A program made the position numbers and the translations under genes. A stretch of 64,000 nucleotides of DNA from Acidobacteriota bacterium (GTDB lineage: Bacteria > Acidobacteriota > Blastocatellia > Pyrinomonadales > Pyrinomonadaceae). Numbering within the stretch: the first letter of the stretch is position 1; each line of letters starts with the position of its first letter. Below are positions 35,912-44,541 of the stretch, piece after piece. The stretch is taken from contig JAIVJV010000001.1 in the NCBI GenBank assembly GCA_020199835.1, forward strand, positions 248,001 through 312,000, written 5' to 3'. The notes beneath the pieces are model-generated. The model made no database searches. It saw nothing but the letters and a program-made list of their open reading frames with translations, and had not been told where the DNA came from.

Positions 35912-37038
35912 TGAGAAGATTCGTTAACAAGTGGACCATCCTGGGTGTTTGTTTGGTGATCGTTGCGCTCTGGGCGATCAACGTCCAGGATTGGCATCAG
36001 CTTTGGGTGATCTCTTCGACGCCCGATAACATTCCGATCGTCGCGATGCTTGCCCTGGTGCCTTTCTTCACCTGGATGGGCATCAGGCAAGCAGTCGCCA
36101 ACGATCGGCTGATTGAGCAGCTCGAAGCGGATCCCAAGCTCTCCAAAACGCACCATCGCAAAGTTGAACCGTGGCGACCAGGTTGGGCACGGGAAATTCA
36201 CGTCTGGCCCTATCTTGTCCGTATTGAATTTCTGGCCACCGTGATTGTTACGGTGGTTCTTTTTATTTGGTCCATCACGCTCAACGCGCCGCTCGAAGAG
36301 CCTGCTAATCCGAACCTGACGATGAACCCGTCGAAAGCGCCGTGGTACTTCCTCGGATTGCAGGAGATGCTTGTCTACTTCGATCCGTGGATCGCGGGCG
36401 TCGTGATGCCGTCGCTCATCATGGTCGGCCTGATGGCGTTTCCGTACGTGGACTCAAACCCGCTCGGCAACGGTTATTACACGCTGCGGCAACGCCGTTT
36501 TGCGCTCTGGATGTTTGGCGCGGGTTTTGTGCAATGGATCGTTTTGATCGTGATCGGCACGTTCATTCGTGGACCGGGCTGGATCTGGTTCTGGCCGGGA
36601 CAAACCTGGGATCACAACGCCGTGGTGTTCGATAAAAACATCGATCTCCACGACATGGTTATCGCCAGCAGCATGGGCAGCACGTTGGGTCTTGGATTTC
36701 TCGGTAACGAGCCGTACTACGGCATCTACAAATTTATTTTTGGCTTGATTGTGGTCACCGGCTTTTTCATCGTCGGCGCGCTTTTCTTCCACTGGCTCAT
36801 GACGGTCGACTTCAAAAAGATGCGGATGCCGCGCTCGTTGCGTCCGCGCGAGCTTCACAGCGCTCTTTTTCCGAAGAGCGAGTTTGAACAAAAGATTCTT
36901 CAGCGGACGAGTCTGTTGCAGTACCTGACGTTCCAGTTTTTTGCCGTAAGCGTGCTGCTCGCGCTGCCGGTGAAGCTGGTTTTACGACTAGCGTTCACCA
37001 TCAAGTATGTGTGGGTGACTCCGTGGTTTAACATTTGA
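35908..37038 (+). CDS. petD: Cytochrome b C-terminal subunit (subunit-IV-like, extended)
   Basis: 376 residues from GTG 35908, or ATG 35911, overlapping the petB stop. It contains KAPWYFLGLQEMLVYFDPW, the equivalent of the PEWY quinol-site region with APWY replacing PEWY, and later helices. It is longer than plant subunit IV (160 residues), with an extra N-terminal membrane helix and a long C-terminal part with 3 more helices. Together with petB it completes the b subunit. Confidence 0.88.
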   Translation: MMRRFVNKWTILGVCLVIVALWAINVQDWHQLWVISSTPDNIPIVAMLALVPFFTWMGIRQAVANDRLIEQLEADPKLSKTHHRKVEPWRPGWAREIHVWPYLVRIEFLATVIVTVVLFIWSITLNAPLEEPANPNLTMNPSKAPWYFLGLQEMLVYFDPWIAGVVMPSLIMVGLMAFPYVDSNPLGNGYYTLRQRRFALWMFGAGFVQWIVLIVIGTFIRGPGWIWFWPGQTWDHNAVVFDKNIDLHDMVIASSMGSTLGLGFLGNEPYYGIYKFIFGLIVVTGFFIVGALFFHWLMTVDFKKMRMPRSLRPRELHSALFPKSEFEQKILQRTSLLQYLTFQFFAVSVLLALPVKLVLRLAFTIKYVWVTPWFNI

Positions 37039-37077
37039 GAAATGCTCAATATTTGAGTATGCGGAGGGAAGATCACA

Positions 37078-40000
37078 GTGGCTGATTCTCCAGCACCAGG
37101 CGAATCATTAGTCAAAAGAGAAGCCGAGGCGCCGGCAAACGATCCAATCGTTAGCCGTTCGACCAGCGGCTGGATGCTCGTTTGCGCGTTGCTGCTGACG
37201 ATTTCCATAGCCTGGGCGCTTTGGGATGAAGCGTTCGGACAGCGGCCGTGGAAGGGAATGCAGCGCGAGTTTGTCGCTCGCTACACGCGCTATCTCGACA
37301 GCATCAAGGCGAACGCCGGCAGGTCAGAAGCGGAGATCAAGGAGAGTCCGGAGTATCTGCAACTCGACGCCGAATACAAGGCGGCCGAAGAGCTGGTGAT
37401 GCCGGAGGTAAAACAGATCGACACCGAAGTCGCGCGCGTGCAGAAGAAACTGGATGCAGTCACCGATCCGTTTCAAAACCAGCGCGGTCGCCTGACCGTT
37501 ATCAATTACTACGTCGAAACTTCGACCGGTTCGGCGCAGGAACGCTATCGCCGCGAAGCGGAAGAGAAGAAGCAGGAAACGATCGAAGTCGCCATGCCTG
37601 CCGACAACGGTCACGCCGCAGGCACGCAACAATTCAATTACGCACAGCTCGAAAAACTTTACGACGAACTGCGCGAACAGAAAGCACAGAACCTCGGACG
37701 CAAAGCGGAACTCCTTAAAGCGCCGTCAGAACTCAGAAAGAAACGCGACGACTATTTAAAGAACCAGTTAATCGGCTTAGGCCCGGCAGCTATCGAGGGC
37801 TTGAAAGCCAAGATGGCGAACTACGACTATTCGATCCTCGGCCATCAGATCAGCGTCAACGCTTACAACATCGTCGATCGGTGCGAAGTCTGTCACGCAG
37901 GCATCAGAGAACCGTTGGAACTCACGCCGGCAAGCCTCGCACCGGACAAACCGGGCGGCGAGCCTGACAGGTTGGCGCGCGCGTTCGTAAGCCATCCGAA
38001 ACGAGAGATTCTCGCGGTCCACAGTCCGGAAAAATTCGGTTGCGCGAGTTGTCACTGGGGCAATGGCCGCGCTACGACAAACGAGACCAAGGGTCACGGA
38101 CGCCATCGCTTCTGGCTCTGGCCCATGTTCGAGAAGGAGAACACGGAAGCCGGCTGCCAGCAGTGTCACGCGCGCGATCGTGTGACTGACGGTGCGGACA
38201 CGTTGAACCTCGGCCGTGATCTTTTCGCCGAGCGCGGTTGCGTGGGTTGTCACCGCTACGAAGGTTTTGATCGCGAAACAGACGCGCTGGGCGCGGCGCG
38301 CCAGCAAATCGGCCAGCTTGTAGATCAGATTACGGGCAACGAGAAGCAGATCCGCGCCAATGAGCAGACGGGCGGGGATCCGAATACAACCGAGGAGCAA
38401 GTGAAACGACTGCTTGCTCAGAGTGAGAGCCTGCGCGTTACGAACAGTCTCCTGGAAGCGCGGATCGATCAGTTGAACCTGCAAACGAAATACTTGATGC
38501 AGGATCAAAAGAAGGTTGGGCCAAATTTGAAAGACGTGCGCGTGAAGTTGCGCAAGGAGTGGGTGCCTTACTGGCTGGAGAACCCGCAGGGTTTCCGCCC
38601 CGGCACGAAGATGCCGACGTTCTGGCGTTTCGCAGCGCCGCTGGACGACAGCCACGGAAAGTTGCGCGACAAGGATGCGCCACAGCAGATCCAGGCCATC
38701 GCTGCGTATCTCTGGCAGGATAGCTTCGACCTGAAACTGCCGGAGCAACAGCGCGGCGACGCCGGTAAGGGCAAACAGCTCTTCGAGACGCGCGGCTGTC
38801 TCGCCTGTCACTCGACTGGTGAAGGCGACAGCAAGATGGGCGGCAGCTTTGCCGCGAACTTGCAACGCGTCGGCGAGAAATCCAACTTCGACTACATCGT
38901 GCGCTGGATTCACAATCCGCGCGAACGCGTCGCTCCTTATTGTCCGAAAGAAAAGCGCGACCTGACACACGAAGATTACGCGAAGAAGAACCTGCCGTTT
39001 GTTTTTGACACTGAACTCCACTCAACTTGCCCGAACGATGGCGCGGAGTTGCAAGTGCAGAACATGACGGTCATGCCTAACTTCCGTCTGTCGGAACAGG
39101 ATTCGCGCGACATCGCGACTTACTTGTTCTCGCTTTCGTCGCAGCAAAATTACGCCGCGGCTCCGTACATGGACGACCCTAATATCAAGGAGAAAGGCCG
39201 GCTGTTAATCAAGCAGTATGGCTGCGCGGGTTGTCACGAGATTCGCGGCTTCGAAGAGGAGCAGCGTATCGGCAAGGAACTCACGGTTGAAGGCGCGACC
39301 CCGATCGAGCGTCTCGACTTCGCGCTCCAAACGCACCACGCGCAGGAAGGCGAGGATCCGCTTAAGCTTCGGCCCGAGGCTGAACATAAGCCCTGGTACA
39401 ACCACAAGGGTTTCTTCGAGCGCAAAATCGCGCAGCCTTCGATCTATGACGAGGGCAAAGAGAAAGATCCGAAGGACAAGCTGCGTATGCCGCAGCCGTA
39501 TCTCACGCCTGAATGGCGCGTCGCTCTGACGACGTTCCTGCTCGGCAGTGTCGGGACAGAAGGTTCGAACGTGCCCGGTTCGCTCTTCTTCAATCCGCAG
39601 GACCAGCGACGGCAGGACATTCAAAACGGTTGGTGGGTAATCAAGAAATACAACTGTCAGGGTTGTCACCAGCTCGAGGTCGGACAGCGTTCCGCGGTGC
39701 AGGAGCTGCCGTTCTATCAGACACCGGAAGGCAAGGATCTCTTGCCGCCGCGTTTGACGAGCGAAGGCGCCCGTGTGGATCCGGCATGGCTGTTGAAGTT
39801 CCTGCACGATCCGTCGTTGAGCGGCGAGAAGACGCCGGAGCAACAGCGGCAGATGAGCGCCCTGATAGGATCGCCGGCCGCGCACGCACAGCCTTCGCCC
39901 GTGCCCCGAGCGAATGCGAGCGCCAGTCCTGGTGCAAGTCCGGGCGCGAGTCCGAGCGCGAATCAGGCGGCGAAGTTGCCGCCGCAGCCGGGACTTGATC

Positions 40001-40659
40001 GCAATGGCGTGCGACCGTACTTGCAGTTCCGCATGCCTACGTTCAACTTCTCGCCGAACGAGTTGCAAGTGCTCGTGCGGTTCTTCATGGCGATGTCGGG
40101 TCAGCAGGATCCTTACATCAGGGAACCGATGAAGCCCCTGACGGACCAGGAGAAGATCACGGCGCGGCAGATGTTCACGTCGGGAACGCCGTGTTTGAAG
40201 TGTCATATCACGGGCGATCCAACCCACGACGCGACGGCGATTGCGCCGAATTTCCTGTTGGCGAGTGAACGCCTGAAGCCCGAATGGACGTTCCGCTGGC
40301 TGCTCGATCCGGCGCGCATTAGTCCCGGAACTGCAATGCCAACCGGACTGTTTCGCAAGGAAGGCGAGCGTTGGGTGGTGAATCTACCCAACCCGCCGGC
40401 GAGTGCGAGCGCTTATCACGATGATCACGCGCGGCTGCTGGTGCGCTACATGTTCCTGCTGAATCCGGATGAGCAGCGGCAACTGCTGGCGGCAGAAAGA
40501 AGCGGACCTATGCCTGTGGCAACCGGAGGGGCAAGGCCTGCGATGCAGAATCACGCGCGGTCAAGACGGCGAAGAACGGGTTTTCATCATCGGCGGAAGC
40601 CGGTACGCGCCGCTGTCGGACGTAGCGCCGCGCGTGCGCTACTAACCGGCTACAGATAG
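37078..40659 (+). CDS. Membrane-anchored octaheme cytochrome c of the bc complex
   Basis: 1193 residues from GTG 37078. An N-terminal helix (GWMLVCALLLTISIAWALW) is followed by a charged coiled-coil region (about 70-255) and eight CxxCH motifs: CEVCH, CASCH, CQQCH, CVGCH, CLACH, CAGCH, CQGCH and CLKCH. A Ser/Pro/Ala-rich linker (SASPGASPGASPSAN) separates hemes 7 and 8. It directly follows petD, so it likely takes the place of cytochrome c1 or f and feeds the oxidase downstream. The last 35 residues are Arg-rich, while another frame there reads more protein-like (EERVFIIGGSRYAPLSDVAP, stop at 40643), so the 3' end may be frameshifted. Confidence 0.88.
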   Translation: MADSPAPGESLVKREAEAPANDPIVSRSTSGWMLVCALLLTISIAWALWDEAFGQRPWKGMQREFVARYTRYLDSIKANAGRSEAEIKESPEYLQLDAEYKAAEELVMPEVKQIDTEVARVQKKLDAVTDPFQNQRGRLTVINYYVETSTGSAQERYRREAEEKKQETIEVAMPADNGHAAGTQQFNYAQLEKLYDELREQKAQNLGRKAELLKAPSELRKKRDDYLKNQLIGLGPAAIEGLKAKMANYDYSILGHQISVNAYNIVDRCEVCHAGIREPLELTPASLAPDKPGGEPDRLARAFVSHPKREILAVHSPEKFGCASCHWGNGRATTNETKGHGRHRFWLWPMFEKENTEAGCQQCHARDRVTDGADTLNLGRDLFAERGCVGCHRYEGFDRETDALGAARQQIGQLVDQITGNEKQIRANEQTGGDPNTTEEQVKRLLAQSESLRVTNSLLEARIDQLNLQTKYLMQDQKKVGPNLKDVRVKLRKEWVPYWLENPQGFRPGTKMPTFWRFAAPLDDSHGKLRDKDAPQQIQAIAAYLWQDSFDLKLPEQQRGDAGKGKQLFETRGCLACHSTGEGDSKMGGSFAANLQRVGEKSNFDYIVRWIHNPRERVAPYCPKEKRDLTHEDYAKKNLPFVFDTELHSTCPNDGAELQVQNMTVMPNFRLSEQDSRDIATYLFSLSSQQNYAAAPYMDDPNIKEKGRLLIKQYGCAGCHEIRGFEEEQRIGKELTVEGATPIERLDFALQTHHAQEGEDPLKLRPEAEHKPWYNHKGFFERKIAQPSIYDEGKEKDPKDKLRMPQPYLTPEWRVALTTFLLGSVGTEGSNVPGSLFFNPQDQRRQDIQNGWWVIKKYNCQGCHQLEVGQRSAVQELPFYQTPEGKDLLPPRLTSEGARVDPAWLLKFLHDPSLSGEKTPEQQRQMSALIGSPAAHAQPSPVPRANASASPGASPGASPSANQAAKLPPQPGLDRNGVRPYLQFRMPTFNFSPNELQVLVRFFMAMSGQQDPYIREPMKPLTDQEKITARQMFTSGTPCLKCHITGDPTHDATAIAPNFLLASERLKPEWTFRWLLDPARISPGTAMPTGLFRKEGERWVVNLPNPPASASAYHDDHARLLVRYMFLLNPDEQRQLLAAERSGPMPVATGGARPAMQNHARSRRRRTGFHHRRKPVRAAVGRSAARALLTGYR

Positions 40660-40763
40660 CGGACACAGATAAAGCGAATTTGCGGGCAAATGCGCGTTCC
40701 GCGTTCGCACGGCTTCCGTGCTAAAGTTATCGCGCAAGTATCTTAGTTTGGAGGAATTTCTCA

Positions 40764-41633
40764 ATGAATAAGCAGACAAAAGTCTGGCTTGTGATCTCGA
40801 TTGCTCTGTCGGTTGTGCTGGCTGCTGCCTGCGGTGGCGGTGCGACCAACACAACAAATGCGCCGGCCAATACTGAATCAGCGGGCGCTACTGCATACAG
40901 CGGATCGACCGGCTCTGTCACCGGCGTGATCAGCTTCAACGGCGCAGCGCCGGCGTCAAGGAAGATCGACACGTCCGCCGATCCGGCGTGCGGCCAGAAG
41001 AGTCCGAACCTGACAGCGGATGACATCGTCGTGAAAGACGGCAAACTTGCAAACACCTTCGTCTACGTAAAAGAAGGAACTGTCGAAGGTGGCAAAAAGA
41101 TTACTGACTATGCCTGGTCGACGCCGACCACGGCTGTGAACCTCGACCAGAACGGTTGTCAGTACAAGCCGCACGTGCTGGGCGTGCAAGTGAACCAAAA
41201 GCTCAGCGTTACAAACAGCGACCCGACGCAGCACAACGTTCACCCGACTCCGAAACTGAACCCGGAATGGAACCAGACGCAAGCTAACGGCGCGCCGCCG
41301 ATCGAAAAGACTTTCGCGCGTCCCGAAGTCTTGATTCCGGTGAAATGCAACCAACATCCGTGGATGAAAGCGTACGTCGGTGTTATGCGGCATCCGTTCT
41401 TCGCGGTGAGTGGTGAAGACGGCACCTTTGAAATCAAAGGTCTGCCGCCGGGCAACTACACCGTTGTCGCATGGAAAGAAGGCGGCGCAAACGGCACCGA
41501 AAAGAATATGCAGGTAACGGTGCCGGCGAACGGCAGTGCCAAGGCTGACTTCGCGTTTGGCGAAGGCGCGACCACGTCGCTGAACCCGTCGTTGAAGATG
41601 ATGCCGGCGCTCGAAATCCCGCTGCGGCATTAA
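40764..41633 (+). CDS. Lipoprotein with cupredoxin-like copper site
   Basis: 289 residues. The lipobox VVLAAAC anchors Cys22-23 region; GGAGG precedes the ATG. Residues about 50-215 form a beta-sandwich with QHNVHP and VKCNQHPWMKAY, giving a His/Cys/His/Met set as in blue or purple copper proteins. A carboxypeptidase-regulatory-like domain follows (DGTFEIKGLPPGNYTVVAW). It lies between the bc complex and the oxidase genes, so it may shuttle electrons to the oxidase or handle copper. Binding is inferred from residues only. Confidence 0.75.
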   Translation: MNKQTKVWLVISIALSVVLAAACGGGATNTTNAPANTESAGATAYSGSTGSVTGVISFNGAAPASRKIDTSADPACGQKSPNLTADDIVVKDGKLANTFVYVKEGTVEGGKKITDYAWSTPTTAVNLDQNGCQYKPHVLGVQVNQKLSVTNSDPTQHNVHPTPKLNPEWNQTQANGAPPIEKTFARPEVLIPVKCNQHPWMKAYVGVMRHPFFAVSGEDGTFEIKGLPPGNYTVVAWKEGGANGTEKNMQVTVPANGSAKADFAFGEGATTSLNPSLKMMPALEIPLRH

Positions 41634-41646
41634 TTGGGTCTGCACT

Positions 41647-41693
41647 CTGTGCTTCTTTGTGGCGACGCTTTGGTCGACACGGGGAAGCACAGA
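41647..41693 (+). terminator. Hairpin between the lipoprotein and ctaA genes
   Basis: Arms ctgtgcttc (41647-41655) and gaagcacag (41684-41692) pair perfectly across a 28-base loop. There is no following T-run, so it may be an attenuator or a processing site rather than a strong intrinsic terminator. Confidence 0.35.
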
Positions 41694-41710
41694 AGGCAGG
41701 TTGATTGTTC

Positions 41711-42634
41711 ATGAACAAGGGTCTTAATCGATTCGCAATTCTCGTCGCTTGCGCGACGTTTTTCTTGATCATTGCCGGAGCGCTCGTGACCAGCAACGAT
41801 GCTGGACTCGCGACGGAAGACTGGCCGCTTTCAAATGGTCAGTTCTTCCCCGAGATGGTCGGTAACCTGTTTTGGGAACACGGGCACCGCATGGTTGCGA
41901 CGACAGTCGGCATGCTGACGATCGCGTTGCTGATCTACATTCTCGCGAAAGAGAAAAGACAGTGGGTCAGGCGCTTGGGCGTCGTTGCACTCCTCGCCGT
42001 GATCGCGCAGGGACTGCTCGGCGGACTGACAGTGAAATGGATGCTGCCGCTTCCGGTTTCTACCGCTCATGCGACGCTCGCGCAACTGTTCTTTTGCATT
42101 ACTGTCAGCATTGCTGTGTTCACGTCGCGAAGCTGGATGGAAGCCCGGCCGTTACCGGAAGACAAGGGAACTCTGCCGCTGCGTTATTTGTGCACGACAG
42201 CGCTCGTGACGATCTTTCTGCAATTAATTATCGGCGCGACGCTGCGCCATTCGGCAACCTGGGACCAGCACCTGCCGACCGAGTTAATCCTGGCGCACAT
42301 CGGCGGCGCGCTCGCGGTGACCGTGGCCCTCGGAAGCACAGCGATGAACGTGTTGTTGCGTTACAAGGGACATAGTTTTTTAACTCGGCCTGCGAGGCTC
42401 GCACTCGTGCTCCTCGTCGTGCAGTTACTTCTTGGTGTGGCCGCGTACCTGACTCGCCTGGCGTCGCCCAACGATCCGCAACCCTTGAATCCAATGATCA
42501 GCATCACGGTCGCGCACGTCGCGTGTGGCGCGCTCGTGTTTGTCACGACGATCGTGCTGACGTTACGCACCTACAGAGTTTTGCCGGCCACGGGCGCCGC
42601 GATGGACTTAGCGGCGAGGCCCCAGGAGTCATAG
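41711..42634 (+). CDS. ctaA: Heme A synthase (CtaA/COX15)
   Basis: 307 residues from ATG 41711; a TTG at 41705 is an alternative. Eight membrane helices with heme-ligand motifs FWEHGHRMVAT (near 55-65), VSTAHATLAQ, LRHSAT and VAHVACG. It oxidises the heme O methyl group to make heme A for the aa3 oxidase encoded downstream. It is followed 7 bases later by ctaB. Confidence 0.92.
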   Translation: MNKGLNRFAILVACATFFLIIAGALVTSNDAGLATEDWPLSNGQFFPEMVGNLFWEHGHRMVATTVGMLTIALLIYILAKEKRQWVRRLGVVALLAVIAQGLLGGLTVKWMLPLPVSTAHATLAQLFFCITVSIAVFTSRSWMEARPLPEDKGTLPLRYLCTTALVTIFLQLIIGATLRHSATWDQHLPTELILAHIGGALAVTVALGSTAMNVLLRYKGHSFLTRPARLALVLLVVQLLLGVAAYLTRLASPNDPQPLNPMISITVAHVACGALVFVTTIVLTLRTYRVLPATGAAMDLAARPQES

Positions 42635-42641
42635 GTTCTTA

Positions 42642-43574
42642 ATGGAAGAGTTTGCCATCGATTTACGAACGCCGGCGGTCGACGTCATGGATGACGTGAT
42701 CGATCGGCCACGGCTCTCCCTGCGTGAACGCGTCAGTGCGTACACCGAACTGACGAAACCGCGGATCACGTTTCTGATCGTGCTGACGTCGGCGGCGGGT
42801 TTTGCGCTCGGTTCGCCTGGACCAGTCGATTACGTTGCGCTCGTCAGCGCGCTGTTCGGCATCGGTCTGTTGTCGTCAGGAATCGCCACGCTCAACCAGT
42901 ACGCCGAACGTGAGCTCGACGGCTTGATGCGACGCACGGCGAATCGTCCGTTGCCTGCCGGAAGACTCGCGCCGTGGGAAGCACTCGCTTTCGGTTCAGC
43001 GTTGACGATTCTCGCGGAAGCCTATCTGCTCGTGTTCGTGAATCCGTTGAGCGCGCTGCTTGGCTTGACGGTAATCGCCGGTTATCTCTTCGCTTACACG
43101 CCACTGAAAACACGGACGTCGCTCTCAACACTGGTGGGAGCTTTTCCCGGCGCAGTGCCGCCGCTGATTGGCTGGGCCGCCGCGCGCGGCACGATCAGTC
43201 TGGAAGGTTGGGTGCTGTTTGCGATCCTGTTTCTCTGGCAATTCCCGCACTTCCTGGCGATCGCTTGGATGTATCGCGAGGATTACAGTCGCGCGGGAAT
43301 CTTGATGTTGCCGGTCGTTGAACCAAACGGCCGCGTCACGGCACAGCAGATCGTGGTCTACACGCTGATGCTGCTGCCGGTTAGCTTGCTGCCCGTCGCT
43401 CTCGGCATGGCGGGCAGGGTTTATCTGTATGGCGCCATAGTGCTCGGGCTGCTTTTTCTCTACAGCAGTCTACGCGCTGCATTCTCAATGTCGCGGCAGC
43501 AAGCGCGCCGCTTACTTTTGGCGTCAGTTCTCTATTTGCCACTCCTGTTTATTTTGATGGTTTTGAATAGGTAG
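42642..43574 (+). CDS. ctaB: Heme O synthase, protoheme IX farnesyltransferase
   Basis: 310 residues, UbiA-type polyprenyltransferase with nine helices. The signatures are ELTKPRITFLIVLT near 32-45, the Asp-rich substrate site NQYAERELDGLMRRTANRPL (NxxxDxxxD-like) and YTPLKTRTSLSTLVG. It adds the farnesyl group to heme B, the first step to heme A. Confidence 0.95.
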   Translation: MEEFAIDLRTPAVDVMDDVIDRPRLSLRERVSAYTELTKPRITFLIVLTSAAGFALGSPGPVDYVALVSALFGIGLLSSGIATLNQYAERELDGLMRRTANRPLPAGRLAPWEALAFGSALTILAEAYLLVFVNPLSALLGLTVIAGYLFAYTPLKTRTSLSTLVGAFPGAVPPLIGWAAARGTISLEGWVLFAILFLWQFPHFLAIAWMYREDYSRAGILMLPVVEPNGRVTAQQIVVYTLMLLPVSLLPVALGMAGRVYLYGAIVLGLLFLYSSLRAAFSMSRQQARRLLLASVLYLPLLFILMVLNR

Positions 43575-43576
43575 TC

Positions 43577-43651
43577 GAGCCACGGAGTAACACGAATAAC
43601 ACAGACCAGAAACTGCCTGCCAGTGTAGGTCCGTGTAATCCGTGGCGACTC
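43577..43651. repeat. Imperfect inverted pair of short dispersed repeats
   Basis: Left arm 43577-43606 starts gagccacggagtaacacg; right arm 43629-43651 is gtccgtgtaatccgtggcg. They are near-inverted copies that could fold into a hairpin between ctaB and coxB, upstream of the coxB ribosome site. Related single copies occur at 20602 and 34963. Confidence 0.6.
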
Positions 43652-43675
43652 ATACACCAAAAGGAGATGTAACCG

Positions 43676-44524
43676 ATGGGACGAGTTCTTGCGGTTATTA
43701 TCTGGATAATAACTCTGCTGTCAGTGCTCCTTTTCTTCAATAAGAAATGGTGGCTGCCAGAGGCGATCTCCGACCACGCGCCCGCTCTTGACCGGCAATT
43801 CCTGATCACCATCCTGGTTGTCGGGATTTCTTTCGCCGCGGCGCAGATTGCTCTCGGCTATGCGGTCTGGAAGTTTCGCGACACGGGGAAAGCCGGCGAC
43901 CGCGCGGTCTATACGCACGGCAGTAACCGGCTCGAGGTGTTGTGGACCGTGATCACCGCGTTTGTCTTCATCGCGCTCGGTGTGATGGGACAGAGCGTTT
44001 GGGCGGCGTTGCGATTACATGATGCGCCTCCCGGCTCCTACACGGTGGAAGTCGTGGCCCAGCAGTTTCAGTGGAACTTCCACTACGCGGGCGCGGACGG
44101 CAAGTTTGGACGCACCGACCCGAGTCTGATCGACGACGGTTCGCTGAACTTCATCGGTCTCGATGCGGAAGACGCCGCTTCCCGCGACGACGCAGTGACT
44201 GCGGCGCTTGCTATTCCGGTAAATCGTCCCGTTGAGCTGCGCTTACGTTCAAAGGACGTGATTCATAACTTCTGGGTGCCGCAGTTGCGCTTCAAACAGG
44301 ATCTCGTTCCGGGCATGGAGATCAAGGTCAACTTTACGGCAAACAAGGTCGGCAAGTACGAGCTCGCATGCGCCGAGTTGTGCGGCCAGCTTCACTTCAA
44401 GATGAAGAGCTACATGCTGGTGTTGCCGGAAGACGAACTTACTGCGCTTCAGGCATTACCGCAGGAACAGTTTCAGGCGCGTATGGGCGAGCTCCTGAAT
44501 AAGTATCAGTTGCCGCAATACTAA
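43676..44524 (+). CDS. coxB: Cytochrome c oxidase subunit II
   Basis: 282 residues. Two N-terminal membrane helices and a periplasmic CuA domain. CuA ligands are visible in VIHNFWVPQL (His) and CAELCGQLHFKM (Cys, Glu, Cys, His, Met). No C-terminal heme c motif is present. An AAAGGAG ribosome site precedes the ATG. It accepts electrons from cytochrome c or the copper lipoprotein. Confidence 0.95.
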   Translation: MGRVLAVIIWIITLLSVLLFFNKKWWLPEAISDHAPALDRQFLITILVVGISFAAAQIALGYAVWKFRDTGKAGDRAVYTHGSNRLEVLWTVITAFVFIALGVMGQSVWAALRLHDAPPGSYTVEVVAQQFQWNFHYAGADGKFGRTDPSLIDDGSLNFIGLDAEDAASRDDAVTAALAIPVNRPVELRLRSKDVIHNFWVPQLRFKQDLVPGMEIKVNFTANKVGKYELACAELCGQLHFKMKSYMLVLPEDELTALQALPQEQFQARMGELLNKYQLPQY

Positions 44525-44541
44525 CGACGAGGAGACCAGAG

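Noticed and set aside
37777-39021. A 414-codon leftward frame within the octaheme cytochrome gene
   Set aside because: It is a shadow of the CxxCH-coding strand in high-GC DNA, with no domain or ribosome site.
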